From: Nitrospirota bacterium
GTDB lineage: Bacteria > Nitrospirota > Nitrospiria > Nitrospirales > UBA8639
Assembly (NCBI GenBank): GCA_029865515.1
Contig: JAOUGQ010000043.1
Location: forward strand, 1 to 16,265
Reading direction: 5' to 3'
Length of the DNA stretch: 16,265 nt
In this document: in pieces, positions 6,418 through 13,734 of the stretch
Layout: each line of letters starts with the position of its first letter
Position numbering within the stretch: the first letter of the stretch is position 1
The notes under the pieces: generated by a model
Seen by the model: the letters and a program-made list of their open reading frames with translations, nothing else
What the model was told of the DNA's origin: nothing
Database searches by the model: none
Translations under genes and position numbers: made by a program

Positions 6418-7617
6418 GTGGCCATTCCTCTTCATTCCCGCCAGTACGATGTGATTGTCGTCGGCATGGGGCCCGCCGGGGCTTCGACCGTATATGAATT
6501 GGGCCGAATGGGAATGTCGGTCTTGGCCTTTGATAAGCAGGTTCATCCACGGTACAAGGTCTGTGGCGGGGGACTTTCAGCCAGGATTGAACGGATTTTA
6601 CCGGCTGATTTTAAAACGGTCATTGAAGAGACCGTGTATCGTGTGCAATTTAGGTATGGCGGGGAAGATGTATTTTTTCTTGAGTTTCCCCAACCTGTTG
6701 CCTATATGGTGATGCGTCCGAAGTTTGATCAGTGGTTGGTCGGAAATGCGCGACAGGTTGGAGCAGAGATCAGGGAAGATGAGTCGGTGGTGACTGTTCA
6801 GGAATTGGAAGATGGTGTTGAAGTTTCCACCGAAAAGGGACGGTATCGGGGACGTATTGTCATCGGGGCCGATGGCGCAATGAGTGTGGTCGCCCAACAG
6901 TGTTTTCCGGCGCGGCGCTTCCGGAAAATTCCCGCATTAGAAAGTGAATATCATGGAGAAACGCCGCATGCGTTTCAGCAGACTCAGACGGCGCTCATCA
7001 GTTTGCGTGCCGCGAAAAAAGGGTATGGGTGGGTCTTTCCTAAAAAGAACGGTCTTTCGTTGGGTGTGGGGGAATTTGTCAGGGGCGCGAATCGACCCAA
7101 AAGGAGTTTTGAGGATTTTATTAGCCATGAAGCGGCATTGGCTGGGCTGGCGATTCCCTTGCCGTTGGGGCATCCGCTTCCGATCGCCAACCAACAGGCT
7201 CAACGCAACGGGCATCGGTGGGCCGGCAGCTTAGTGCGGCATCGAGCGGTGTTGGTTGGCGATGCAGGACATTTGGTTGATCCATTACTGGGAGAGGGAA
7301 TTTATTATGCTATTCGGTCAGGACAATTGGCAGCCGCCAGTGTGGCTGCCACTCTGCGGAATTCATCGCACCGGTTGGAAGAATATGAAAGACAGGCGGA
7401 GGCCGAATTTGGACTGGAATTTCGAGTGGCTGCTCGATTAGGCCAAATAATCTATGGATTGCCCCGATCATGTCACCGGTGGGCGGGCCGGACCTTTCCT
7501 GACGGGTATCAACGGGTCCTTCGGCGTTATTGTGAACTCCTCCAGGGGCGGGAAACGTACCAGACTCTTTGGGCCAAGATTCTTCAGCGGCTTAAAGGTC
7601 CGTTTGGGCGTTCATAG
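6418..7617 (+). CDS. Geranylgeranyl reductase family FAD-dependent oxidoreductase
   Basis: A 399-residue flavoenzyme. YDVIVVGMGPAGAS (10-23) holds the GxGxxG FAD loop; Cys49 lies in KVCGGGLS, typical of the geranylgeranyl reductase family; MRPKFDQWLVGNARQVGAE (99-117) is the usual conserved 'R..FD..L...A...GA' helix; KGYGWVFPK (201-209) and VGDAGHLVDPLLGEGIYYAI (280-299) are the substrate-side and second FAD motifs. Family members saturate double bonds of isoprenoid chains (chlorophyll side chain, archaeal lipids, menaquinone tail). With no photosynthesis gene seen, a quinone or other polyprenyl substrate is more likely; this is inference. The start is GTG 6418, with no clear Shine-Dalgarno site, but the Rossmann strand begins at residue 10, so the true start cannot lie much further downstream. 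The gene converges with the - strand orphan, with 76 bases between the ends. Confidence 0.86.
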   Translation: MAIPLHSRQYDVIVVGMGPAGASTVYELGRMGMSVLAFDKQVHPRYKVCGGGLSARIERILPADFKTVIEETVYRVQFRYGGEDVFFLEFPQPVAYMVMRPKFDQWLVGNARQVGAEIREDESVVTVQELEDGVEVSTEKGRYRGRIVIGADGAMSVVAQQCFPARRFRKIPALESEYHGETPHAFQQTQTALISLRAAKKGYGWVFPKKNGLSLGVGEFVRGANRPKRSFEDFISHEAALAGLAIPLPLGHPLPIANQQAQRNGHRWAGSLVRHRAVLVGDAGHLVDPLLGEGIYYAIRSGQLAAASVAATLRNSSHRLEEYERQAEAEFGLEFRVAARLGQIIYGLPRSCHRWAGRTFPDGYQRVLRRYCELLQGRETYQTLWAKILQRLKGPFGRS

Positions 7618-7693
7618 CGTGGTGGCCAGGGTGGTAAGGTAGGAAGATGTTTGAAGCGACGGAAGTCAATGATCTTGTCCGGTTTTGCTGTCG

Positions 7694-8275
7694 TCAGATG
7701 TCTTCCAGAGAGTGGTAGCATCTCATGGCATCAATTAAAGCTTGAATGCCCCAACCCCACGTTCCACGGACAGTATGGTGTGCCTGCCCGGAAGCAGTCA
7801 TGAAGATTGTCAGGCTCCAACCGTCGACCTTGGCGTGATGAAAGATTGTCGGTTGTGACTCCAGCACCACTTCCAGTTGCAGGCGTTGCTGGAGCGAATC
7901 GCTGATTTCTTGCAACAGTTGATCAATCTGATATTGAAGGAATGAGGCAAGATCGATGATCATCGCTTTGTGGTTGTGCGTGAGTTCGGCGAGGCACAGT
8001 GTCACAAAGGAGATTAGTGTCACCGGCTGTTCCTGGTATTGGCCATCCAAAAAACATTGATGTGTGGCCAGGCTCATAAAAGGAGAAGTGGGGGCATTAA
8101 TGCGTCGTAAGAGTTCCTGGGTTTCCGGCCATCCAATGCAAGGGGGAAGGACAGGAATTAACGCGAGATTGGTCTTTATATCCACGAAACCGGTGGTCAG
8201 GTCCCCATCGTGGCTCAACGGGCCATAGGGTACGTGAAAAATCTCGGTTCGTTCGGAACGAAGAATGCCCATCAT
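7694..8275 (-). CDS. Hypothetical protein, 193 residues
   Basis: I do not recognise this protein. It is a soluble alpha/beta-looking protein with no signal peptide or membrane helix. It has IKTNLALIPVLPPCIGWPETQ near the start, a long amphipathic middle helix around LASFLQYQIDQLLQEISDSLQQRL, and at the end WSLTIFMTASGQAHH and TVRGTWGWGIQALIDAMRCYHS. Tandem ATG codons begin it; AGGG lies 7 bases before the second ATG (8272) and 4 before the first (8275), so the second may be the real start. A TATAAT box lies about 35 bases upstream. It is transcribed against the flavoenzyme gene and divergent from the Uup gene. Stable open frame and good start signals support a real gene. Confidence 0.72.
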   Translation of the reverse strand: MMGILRSERTEIFHVPYGPLSHDGDLTTGFVDIKTNLALIPVLPPCIGWPETQELLRRINAPTSPFMSLATHQCFLDGQYQEQPVTLISFVTLCLAELTHNHKAMIIDLASFLQYQIDQLLQEISDSLQQRLQLEVVLESQPTIFHHAKVDGWSLTIFMTASGQAHHTVRGTWGWGIQALIDAMRCYHSLEDI

Positions 8276-8646
8276 CCTGCCCTTTCGTCGATAGCCGGCA
8301 ACAGGGGGTCATTATAGCGGGTTGGGGGCTGGCTGCTCGAGGGCCAAAATGGGCAAGAATAGTCGGGACGAAAAACAGGCAAAAGGGGGGCGGGTTCCTT
8401 CCAGACGGGGTAGCCCGCAAAAGAGTGAATGAGTAACAGGGAAAGTGTTGCAGATCATTTGTGCAAATATGGTTTCTGCACGGCTAAATTGTCATAGCGG
8501 CTTGGTCTTCGGTTAGAAGTGCGTGTATGTTTGGACTGACATCGTCCATTGAGGCATGCCTGCAGGGAGTTCAGATCCTTATCTCATTGCCGTGGCTGTG
8601 TTCGTAATAGTGTATAACAGTTGTCAAATAAAGGAGAGTGGTACGT
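8276..8646. other. 371-base divergent intergenic region
   Basis: It separates the - strand orphan from the + strand Uup gene and should hold both promoters. Seen here are the TATAAT on the - strand (8316-8311), a G-rich stretch with the imperfect stem GCGGGTT...TAGCCCGC at 8390-8418, a run of spaced TGCA motifs (8450-8480), overlapping 8-bp palindromes GGCATGCC and CCTGCAGG (8553-8566), and TATAAC at 8613-8618, which may be the -10 of the Uup gene, although TTGCCG lies 20 bases upstream of it, too far for a standard -35. No gene is seen. Confidence 0.5.
8311..8316 (-). promoter_or_regulatory. Consensus -10 box (TATAAT) for the 193-residue orphan gene
   Basis: Read on the - strand, 8316-8311 is TATAAT, an exact sigma-70 -10 hexamer. 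A start of transcription near 8304 would give a leader of about 30 bases before the ATG. No good -35 lies at 16-18 bases (the best is TCGAGC with an 18-base spacer), so the promoter may depend on an activator or be weak. Confidence 0.42.
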
Positions 8647-10458
8647 ATGTCAGCGCTGATTTATGGGCAGAAGCTGTCCAAAGCTTATGGGACGAAGCGT
8701 CTCTTTCAGGAACTCACCCTTGGGGTCTCTGAAAAAGACCGTATCGGGATTATCGGGCCGAATGGATCTGGGAAAAGTACCCTTCTTCGGATCTTTGCCG
8801 GGCTGGAGCAGCCGGATGAGGGGAGGGTGACCCGACGGCAGCATCTTCGGATTGCCTATATTCCCCAACAGGCTGATTTTGATCCAGAAGCCACAGTGGC
8901 CGAGGAAATTGAACGGGCGGCGTTGGCTTCCGGTCTGGCCGCTCGTGACTGTGTGGCTCGTGTCCAAGAGACTTTGGGAAGAATGGGATTTGATCAGGGA
9001 GATCAGCCGGTGGGTCCCCTTTCAGGCGGGTGGAAAAAACGGCTTGCCATCGCATGCGGGTTTGTTCAAGCGCCGGATGTCATGTTGGTCGATGAGCCGA
9101 CTAACCATTTGGACCTCGAGGGGATGCGCTGGCTGGAGCAAGTGATGTCCCAGGCTCCATGGCCATGGGTTATGGTGAGCCATGATCGCTGGTTTTTGGG
9201 CCATGCGACGAATAAGGTGGCAGAATTAAATTCCCGCTATCCTGACGGCATTTTCCTCGTTCCTGGCACCTATGAAGAATTTTTGATCAAACGTGAAGAA
9301 TTTTTAAATACGCAAAATCAGCAAGCACAGGCTCTGGCTGGAAAAGTCCGGCGGGAGGAAGAGTGGCTGAGACGGGGACCCAAGGCTCGAACCACTAAAG
9401 CCAAATATCGGGTGGATTCTGCCCATGCCCTGCAGGCCGAATTGGCGGAGACTCAATCACGTTTGCGACAAGAGCAAACATCCATTGATTTTGTGGGTTC
9501 CGGCCGACGGACCAAGCAATTGATGGTGGTTCAACATCTTCGGAAAGGGTTTGGCAAACGGACGCTTATTCAGGATTTGAACTTGGTGATTTCCCCGGGA
9601 ATCGCCACCGGGGTTTTAGGACACAATGGCTCTGGGAAGTCCACCCTCCTTAAATTGCTGGCTAAGGAATTGGAGCCGGATCATGGGACTGTCACGTATG
9701 CTGATAAGTTACAGGTGGTGTATTTTGATCAAAATCGCGATCAACTCAATCCGAAGATGACGTTACGACGGACCTTGTCGGACACAGGCCACACCGTCAT
9801 GTATCGCGGGCAGACGGTGCATCTGGCCGGATGGGCCAAGCGGTTTCAGTTTCAACCTGAACAATTGGATCTCCCTATCGAGTTGCTCTCCGGCGGTGAA
9901 CAAGCCCGGGCGGTCATTGCCCGCTTAATGCTGCAGTCTGCCGATGTGTTGATTGTGGATGAGCCGACCAACGATTTGGATATTCCGACGCGAGAAGTGT
10001 TAGAAGACAGCTTGAAGGAATTCCCGGGAGCATTGATCCTGGTCACTCATGATCGGTACATGTTGGAGGAAGTCTGTACAGAATTTGTGGGATTAGACGG
10101 GAATGGAGGATATGGGCAATTTGCTGATTACGGACAATGGGAAGCGTGGCTTCGCCGTCAACGGGCAGGCAAAGATCAGTCAGGCACTCAACCAAAGGGG
10201 AATAGTGCCGCTGCCGGACGGCCTAAATCCAAAAAGCTCTCTTTTCGCGACCAACAAGAGTATGACACCATAGAAAAACGAGTGCTTGATGCGGAGGCAG
10301 CCCTCGAACGGTGCCGTGCCAAAACCGAAAATCCCAAAATTGCCTCCAATCACCTTCAGCTCCAAGAAGCGTATGAGGCTCTCAAAGCTGCTGAACAGGA
10401 AGTGGAGCGGTTGTATACACTGTGGGCGGAACTCGAAGCCAAGCAGCAGAGTGCCTAA
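8647..10458 (+). CDS. uup: ABC-F family ATPase, Uup type
   Basis: A 603-residue soluble protein with two ABC ATPase domains and no membrane helix. Domain 1: Walker A GPNGSGKST (37-45), signature LSGGWKKR (125-132), Walker B VMLVDEPTNHLD (145-156). Domain 2: Walker A GHNGSGKST (325-333), signature LSGGEQAR (414-421), Walker B VLIVDEPTNDLD (434-445). The linker holds WLRRGPKARTTKAK (240-253), a hallmark of Uup, and NDLD in the second Walker B is also Uup-like. The tail, from about 530, is a charged coiled coil as in the DNA-binding C-terminal domain of Uup. E. coli Uup (about 635 residues) affects transposon excision, branched DNA and ribosome function. The ATG at 8647 has AAGGAG 10 bases upstream; a GTG at 8638 lies inside that ribosome site and is unlikely. 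Confidence 0.93.
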   Translation: MSALIYGQKLSKAYGTKRLFQELTLGVSEKDRIGIIGPNGSGKSTLLRIFAGLEQPDEGRVTRRQHLRIAYIPQQADFDPEATVAEEIERAALASGLAARDCVARVQETLGRMGFDQGDQPVGPLSGGWKKRLAIACGFVQAPDVMLVDEPTNHLDLEGMRWLEQVMSQAPWPWVMVSHDRWFLGHATNKVAELNSRYPDGIFLVPGTYEEFLIKREEFLNTQNQQAQALAGKVRREEEWLRRGPKARTTKAKYRVDSAHALQAELAETQSRLRQEQTSIDFVGSGRRTKQLMVVQHLRKGFGKRTLIQDLNLVISPGIATGVLGHNGSGKSTLLKLLAKELEPDHGTVTYADKLQVVYFDQNRDQLNPKMTLRRTLSDTGHTVMYRGQTVHLAGWAKRFQFQPEQLDLPIELLSGGEQARAVIARLMLQSADVLIVDEPTNDLDIPTREVLEDSLKEFPGALILVTHDRYMLEEVCTEFVGLDGNGGYGQFADYGQWEAWLRRQRAGKDQSGTQPKGNSAAAGRPKSKKLSFRDQQEYDTIEKRVLDAEAALERCRAKTENPKIASNHLQLQEAYEALKAAEQEVERLYTLWAELEAKQQSA

Positions 10459-10543
10459 TGATACAATAGGAAATGAGTTATCGCCTTTCCACGTTATTCA
10501 GTTGGCTCATCTGTATGTGGTGTAAAAATTAGGAAATGAACCA

Positions 10544-11143
10544 ATGAGAAAATTCGTCATCATCAAGAGTTTTTTACTGACACTTCTCTTCTGTGTAGGG
10601 GGGGGAGCATGGGCGAGTTTTCAGGCAGGAGAAGATGCCTACCTTCGGGAAGATTATGAAACTGCCTTGTCCGAATGGCGACCATTGGCTGAGCAGGGAA
10701 ATGCCGAGGCACAGAACATGTTGGGTTATATGTATCGGTATGGCCAGGGGGTAACCCAGGATTTTGACCTGGCTCGGCAATGGTATCGTCGGGCGGCCGA
10801 TTTAGGGAATTCCATGGCTCAGAACAATCTTGGCGCCTTGTACCGACAGGGCTTGGGGGTACCTCAGGATTATCAAGAAGCCTTTCGTTGGTTTCTTCGG
10901 GCTGCCGAGCAGGGGGATGGGGGTGCTCAAAATCATGTTGGCCTCATGTACTACAAAGGTGAAGGGGTCGAAAAAGACCTGGTCCAGGCCTATATGTGGG
11001 CGCACCTGGCTGCCCAGCAAGGAGTGGATCCCTCAATTCAGGCCTTAGATTTTCTCGCGCAGGAAATGACCCCCGCTCAAATGGAAGAGGCCATTGAGCG
11101 GGCAGGGAAATGGAAGCCAAAAGGCGAAGAGGTTGCCCTTTAA
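10544..11143 (+). CDS. Exported Sel1-repeat protein
   Basis: A 199-residue protein. Residues 1-24 form a signal peptide (MRKFVIIKSF, hydrophobic core, cleavage likely after AWA). Three Sel1-like repeats follow, each about 36 residues: 53-88 (AEAQNMLGYMYRYGQGV), 89-124 (SMAQNNLGALYRQGLGV) and 125-160 (GGAQNHVGLMYYKGEGV), preceded by a half-repeat at 28-52 (GEDAYLREDYETALSEWRPL). These form a superhelical scaffold for protein binding, probably in the periplasm. The C-terminus has a helical capping region ending KWKPKGEEVAL. AGGAA lies 8 bases before the ATG. It follows the Uup gene on the same strand after 85 bases; co-transcription is possible but no functional link is known. Confidence 0.88.
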   Translation: MRKFVIIKSFLLTLLFCVGGGAWASFQAGEDAYLREDYETALSEWRPLAEQGNAEAQNMLGYMYRYGQGVTQDFDLARQWYRRAADLGNSMAQNNLGALYRQGLGVPQDYQEAFRWFLRAAEQGDGGAQNHVGLMYYKGEGVEKDLVQAYMWAHLAAQQGVDPSIQALDFLAQEMTPAQMEEAIERAGKWKPKGEEVAL

Positions 11144-11149
11144 GAGAAC

Positions 11150-11260
11150 TTAGGACGGGGTCTTAGTTGGAATGATCTTGCTGCCTTTAGCGCTTGCCAA
11201 GGGTGACTGTCCATCCTGATTCTCGCGAGCTCCGGTAGAGGTGTTGAGAAGCGTGTTCAT
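11150..11260 (-). CDS. Possible small protein, 36 residues
   Basis: A 36-codon frame from ATG 11260-11258 to TAA 11152-11150. AGGAGAAG lies 2 bases before the ATG, with AGGAG about 6 bases away, a strong Shine-Dalgarno site. The product is hydrophilic: it starts MNTLLNTSTGARENQDG and ends SKIIPTKTPS, with no membrane segment. It converges with the Sel1 gene, with 6 bases between the two stops. Besides the ribosome site there is no proof that it is translated; I know of no family. Confidence 0.42.
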   Translation of the reverse strand: MNTLLNTSTGARENQDGQSPLASAKGSKIIPTKTPS

Positions 11261-11579
11261 TTCTTCTCCTCTATTTGACTCCCTACCAGCAGAGTGCTAG
11301 GGTGATTTACGGTGCAAGCGATGGTGGTTCTCCTGCCTCTCGTGCCTTCTGATTCACAGGAGGGTTGATTATTCGATTGTTTTTTGGGGTTTTTCCGCCT
11401 TCGTTCCTCCTCGCTTTCCGTATTTTTGTCTGAATGAAACGTGAGAAGTCGTCCTGTTCGAGAGGGATGGGAAGACCAGAGGGAGTATCCTTGACCTTCT
11501 TGGGAAAAGGAATAAATATTGTTTTCTCTCTTGAAGGGGATAACTTTAAGATGTTTGGAGAAGGGACGCGGACAACTCC
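11261..11579. other. 319-base region without a confident gene
   Basis: It lies between two orphan genes. On the + strand it holds the interrupted stem CCCT-acc-AGCA-gag-TGCT-AGGG (11281-11302), a T-rich block (11370-11400) and no ribosome site before 11580. On the - strand the frame 11307-11651 is open for 114 codons but starts inside the following + strand gene without a good ribosome site; see findings. Confidence 0.45.
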
Positions 11580-11882
11580 ATGAGCAAAATGAACTTTGAT
11601 CCTATCGCGACGTTTCCCGATGGGTCTCAGCTGGTGGTGAGTACTCAGCATTCCGGCAATGACAGTTTTACCTGCGAATTATTTGAAGCGAATCAAGGCG
11701 TTCAAGGGAATTGGGACCTACGAACCGTTTCCAATCATCTTGAAGCCTCTACCTGTCTCGCAGCTCAGACCATTGCCTATGATTATGCGAAACGCTTGTA
11801 TCCCGTCTCATCGATCGAGATGAAGCCGCCTCCATATTTGATTTGGGTGGGACCGGGAATTCAGACATCGGTATCTCTTTAA
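11580..11882 (+). CDS. Hypothetical protein, 100 residues
   Basis: I do not recognise this protein. It begins MSKMNFDPIATFPDGSQLVV and has a probable beta-rich first half (STQHSGNDSFTCELFEA), a helical middle (CLAAQTIAYDYAKRLYP) and the proline-rich end MKPPPYLIWVGPGIQ. No signal peptide or membrane segment. GGAGAAGGGA lies 13 or more bases before the ATG, a long spacing; the second in-frame ATG (11589) has the same problem. It is followed on the same strand, after 57 bases, by a small basic protein gene with a very strong ribosome site. Confidence 0.55.
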   Translation: MSKMNFDPIATFPDGSQLVVSTQHSGNDSFTCELFEANQGVQGNWDLRTVSNHLEASTCLAAQTIAYDYAKRLYPVSSIEMKPPPYLIWVGPGIQTSVSL

Positions 11883-11939
11883 ATGGTGGGTGGTGATCGG
11901 TATGCTTGAAATGTTCTTTTACACAGAAGGAGGCCTCTC

Positions 11940-12215
11940 ATGAAGCTGACAATGAAGTGGGGTGGGAAGGTCAGAAATAGAAAAACGTTTAAGCCGGAAC
12001 CGAAAATTCCTTGGGATCGTCTTGGCTTGGCCGATCCTGCCAAAGAGAAAATCCCCATGCCAATCGATGAGGTTCGCCGCCAAGTTCTGATGATGTCGAG
12101 TCCTGGCCTTGGCCAGGAGAGCTCCACTCGTTTGGAGTCGACGCCCAAAAAAGATTCCCGTGTTCCGAATCCCGCGAAACGAGTGTACAAGCCACGTCGG
12201 AATGCCTCAAAGTAA
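11940..12215 (+). CDS. Small basic hypothetical protein, 91 residues
   Basis: A 91-codon frame. AAGGAGG lies exactly 6 bases before the ATG, an optimal Shine-Dalgarno site. The product is rich in Lys, Arg and Pro: it begins MKLTMKWGGKVRNRKTFKP and ends PAKRVYKPRRNASK. The middle (PMPIDEVRRQVLMMSS) may form one helix; the rest looks disordered. A nucleic-acid or ribosome partner is possible from the charge alone. A long - strand frame (11879-12475) lies opposite it, but the + strand frame is preferred on the basis of the ribosome site. Confidence 0.68.
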   Translation: MKLTMKWGGKVRNRKTFKPEPKIPWDRLGLADPAKEKIPMPIDEVRRQVLMMSSPGLGQESSTRLESTPKKDSRVPNPAKRVYKPRRNASK

Positions 12216-12250
12216 GACAGGAAATTCCCAACCCTGAGCGAAGCGGACCA

Positions 12251-12346
12251 ATGGGAAAAGATCGATGGGTTCCTAAAGAATCTCGGTATGTATTGCCATG
12301 GCAAACTGTCAGAGGCAAGGGAGAAAAGACCGCTCAGAGATTTTAA
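12251..12346 (+). CDS. Possible very small protein, 31 residues
   Basis: A 31-codon frame between two small genes with strong ribosome sites. The peptide starts MGKDRWVPKESRYVLPWQ and ends KGEKTAQRF, and is hydrophilic and basic like its neighbours. The upstream sequence GCGGACCA is a poor ribosome site, and the frame is open upstream for more than 15 codons without a good start. A 12-bp palindrome, TTGCCATGGCAA (12293-12304), lies within it. It could equally be a spacer. Confidence 0.22.
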   Translation: MGKDRWVPKESRYVLPWQTVRGKGEKTAQRF

Positions 12347-12382
12347 TAGGAAAGTGACAACCCGAACGAAAGGAGGAAGAAT

Positions 12383-12571
12383 ATGGGACGACCGACAAAA
12401 GTGACACAGGCCAAACGAAATAGGGAAATGGTCAAAAGGATGAAGCAACAGGACAAGGAAGCCCGCCGCGTGCAACGGAAGTCGGAGAATGAAGAACCCC
12501 GTCGGGTTCTAGAGGGGGAAGATCCTGACCTAATTGGACTGCGACCCGGACCACAACCGCCACAATATTAG
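12383..12571 (+). CDS. Small charged protein, 62 residues, with conserved-looking acidic-proline tail
   Basis: A 62-codon frame. AAAGGAGG lies 6 bases before the ATG, an optimal site. The first 40 residues are very rich in Lys, Arg and Glu (MGRPTKVTQAKRNREMVKRM, then QQDKEARRVQRKSENEE) and would form a long charged helix. The last part, GEDPDLIGLRPGPQPPQY, is like the 'G.DPDI.GI.PGPQ' tail of small uncharacterised proteins found in many Deltaproteobacteria and relatives. The function is unknown; a role in binding RNA or ribosomes is only a guess from the charge. It shares strand and style with the 91-residue gene upstream, so the two may form one transcript. Confidence 0.75.
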   Translation: MGRPTKVTQAKRNREMVKRMKQQDKEARRVQRKSENEEPRRVLEGEDPDLIGLRPGPQPPQY

Positions 12572-13734
12572 ATGATCCTGCAGCTTCTTCCTTTTCATCT
12601 GGGCCAAATTGGTTGTATTCTGCTTGAATCCTTCTCGCCGATTGAGTCAATTCTTTCGATCTTGGGACTGACGGTTGGAACACCTTCCCCACTCCTCTGA
12701 GTAAGGGCGATCCATGGTTGTTGTGCGCGCCGGATGAAAGGCCGCATCGCGAACTATTTACTCAGGTTGATGATCGGTCTATTACGTAAGAGTGCATCTG
12801 TTCTTCTTTTAAACTAGATTGGCGGTTCAGAGGTTTGCGCCTAGGGACAAACCGTTACAGGTTGGCCCTCTCCTCCCGCACAGTTGAGCAATTTATTCAG
12901 GCCCGTCTCCATGGAATTCGGCTTGGATTTAAGTTGCCATAGGTTTGTTCACACACCCTCCTTCCCCAACATAGCCTGGCGAATTTTTCTCCACTTTCCA
13001 CCTTATCTTTAGGTGTGAGCTATTTGCTTGTTCGTGAATTGTTTCTTGCTCCACGGGGGTCTTTCCTTTGAGTCCCAGGAATCCTCAACGCCGGGCAATT
13101 TCCCAACAAACGGTCGCCTGAGTTTTCGAATGTTAGGCAGGTTCAGTCAATTTCTTGCACCTCAGTTTTTACTGACATCATCCCGCGATAAGTGGATTAT
13201 CCTGACCCTTATTTTTGTTTTCGGTGCATCTATTTTGAGATGGCCATAGAACTGCAAGGGCCATTCGAGAAACCTGGTGTCGAGTGGGGAACCGTTGAAC
13301 TTTTCAAAAAAGAAAGTGGGGCAAAATGCTACAGATGATTGGGAGGGTATTTATGCTTCTGCAGGAGAAATCTAACCGGATTAAAAATTTTCAAGTCGCA
13401 ATTCATCATACGATTTTTTAATTTTACAGATATTCACTGGGTGAAACGCGTGTTGAAGTTAATTTCATTCGGCTCATTGAAATTTCCCTGCTTTGAGAAA
13501 TGTAACCAGTTTTCCAGAGGCATAAGCCTTGCTTTGAAGTATTGAGGAAGGCTTATAGTGAGAGGGTGTTAAATAGAAATTTTTATATTTTGGTCCTCTT
13601 GGAGGAAAGGCATATTAAAATTCATGCCAGCTAAATGGGGGAGAATGTTCTAAATGGATTGATGAGAGATCTGTAGGTGCCTACATAATTTCATCAGAAA
13701 TTCATTATTTATAAAGAAAGGGGGGTAAACACTT
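12572..13734. other. About 1.16 kb with no convincing gene
   Basis: All frames are short or lack ribosome sites. The right part (13340-13735) is clearly richer in A and T than the coding neighbours. It holds inverted repeats: AATTTCA/TGAAATT (13461-13484), ATAAGCCTT/AAGGCTTAT (13522-13556), ATTAAAAA/TTTTTAAT near 13380-13425 and TGTAGG-tg-CCTACA (13672-13685). A + strand frame ending at 13249 has a membrane-like end (WIILTLIFVFGASILRWP) and may encode a 39-residue peptide from ATG 13130. A non-coding RNA, a decayed gene or a long leader of the 13735 gene are all possible; no known RNA family is recognised. Confidence 0.5.
13522..13556. repeat. Stem-loop with a 9-bp perfect stem
   Basis: ATAAGCCTT (13522-13530) and AAGGCTTAT (13548-13556) are exact reverse complements separated by 17 bases. 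No T-run follows on either strand. It lies in the gene-poor, AT-rich region about 180 bases before the 130-residue orphan gene, so it could be a structured part of a non-coding RNA or mRNA leader. Confidence 0.5.

Noticed and set aside
8553..8566. Overlapping 8-bp palindromes GGCATGCC and CCTGCAGG
   Set aside because: Short palindromes of this kind occur often by chance and are not placed like an operator for either neighbour.
10467..10539. Direct repeat TAGGAAATGA at 10467-10476 and 10530-10539 before the Sel1 gene
   Set aside because: Ten bases only, and the second copy is simply the ribosome-site region; the first copy's ATG opens no useful frame. Probably chance.
11879..12475. 198-codon frame on the minus strand, hydrophobic start
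   Set aside because: It lies opposite two + strand frames (11940 and 12383) that have optimal ribosome sites. Its own start has none, and its composition (many F, S, L, R) is that expected from the complement of Lys/Glu-rich genes.
12432..12692. 86-codon frame on the minus strand starting with GTG
   Set aside because: The first half looks protein-like and AGGAG precedes a second GTG, but the rest overlaps the well-supported 62-residue gene by 140 bases. Not strong enough to list as a gene.
13339..13545. 68-codon plus-strand frame in the AT-rich region
   Set aside because: Composition dominated by F, K, I and L from AT-rich DNA, no ribosome site, and it overlaps inverted repeats.
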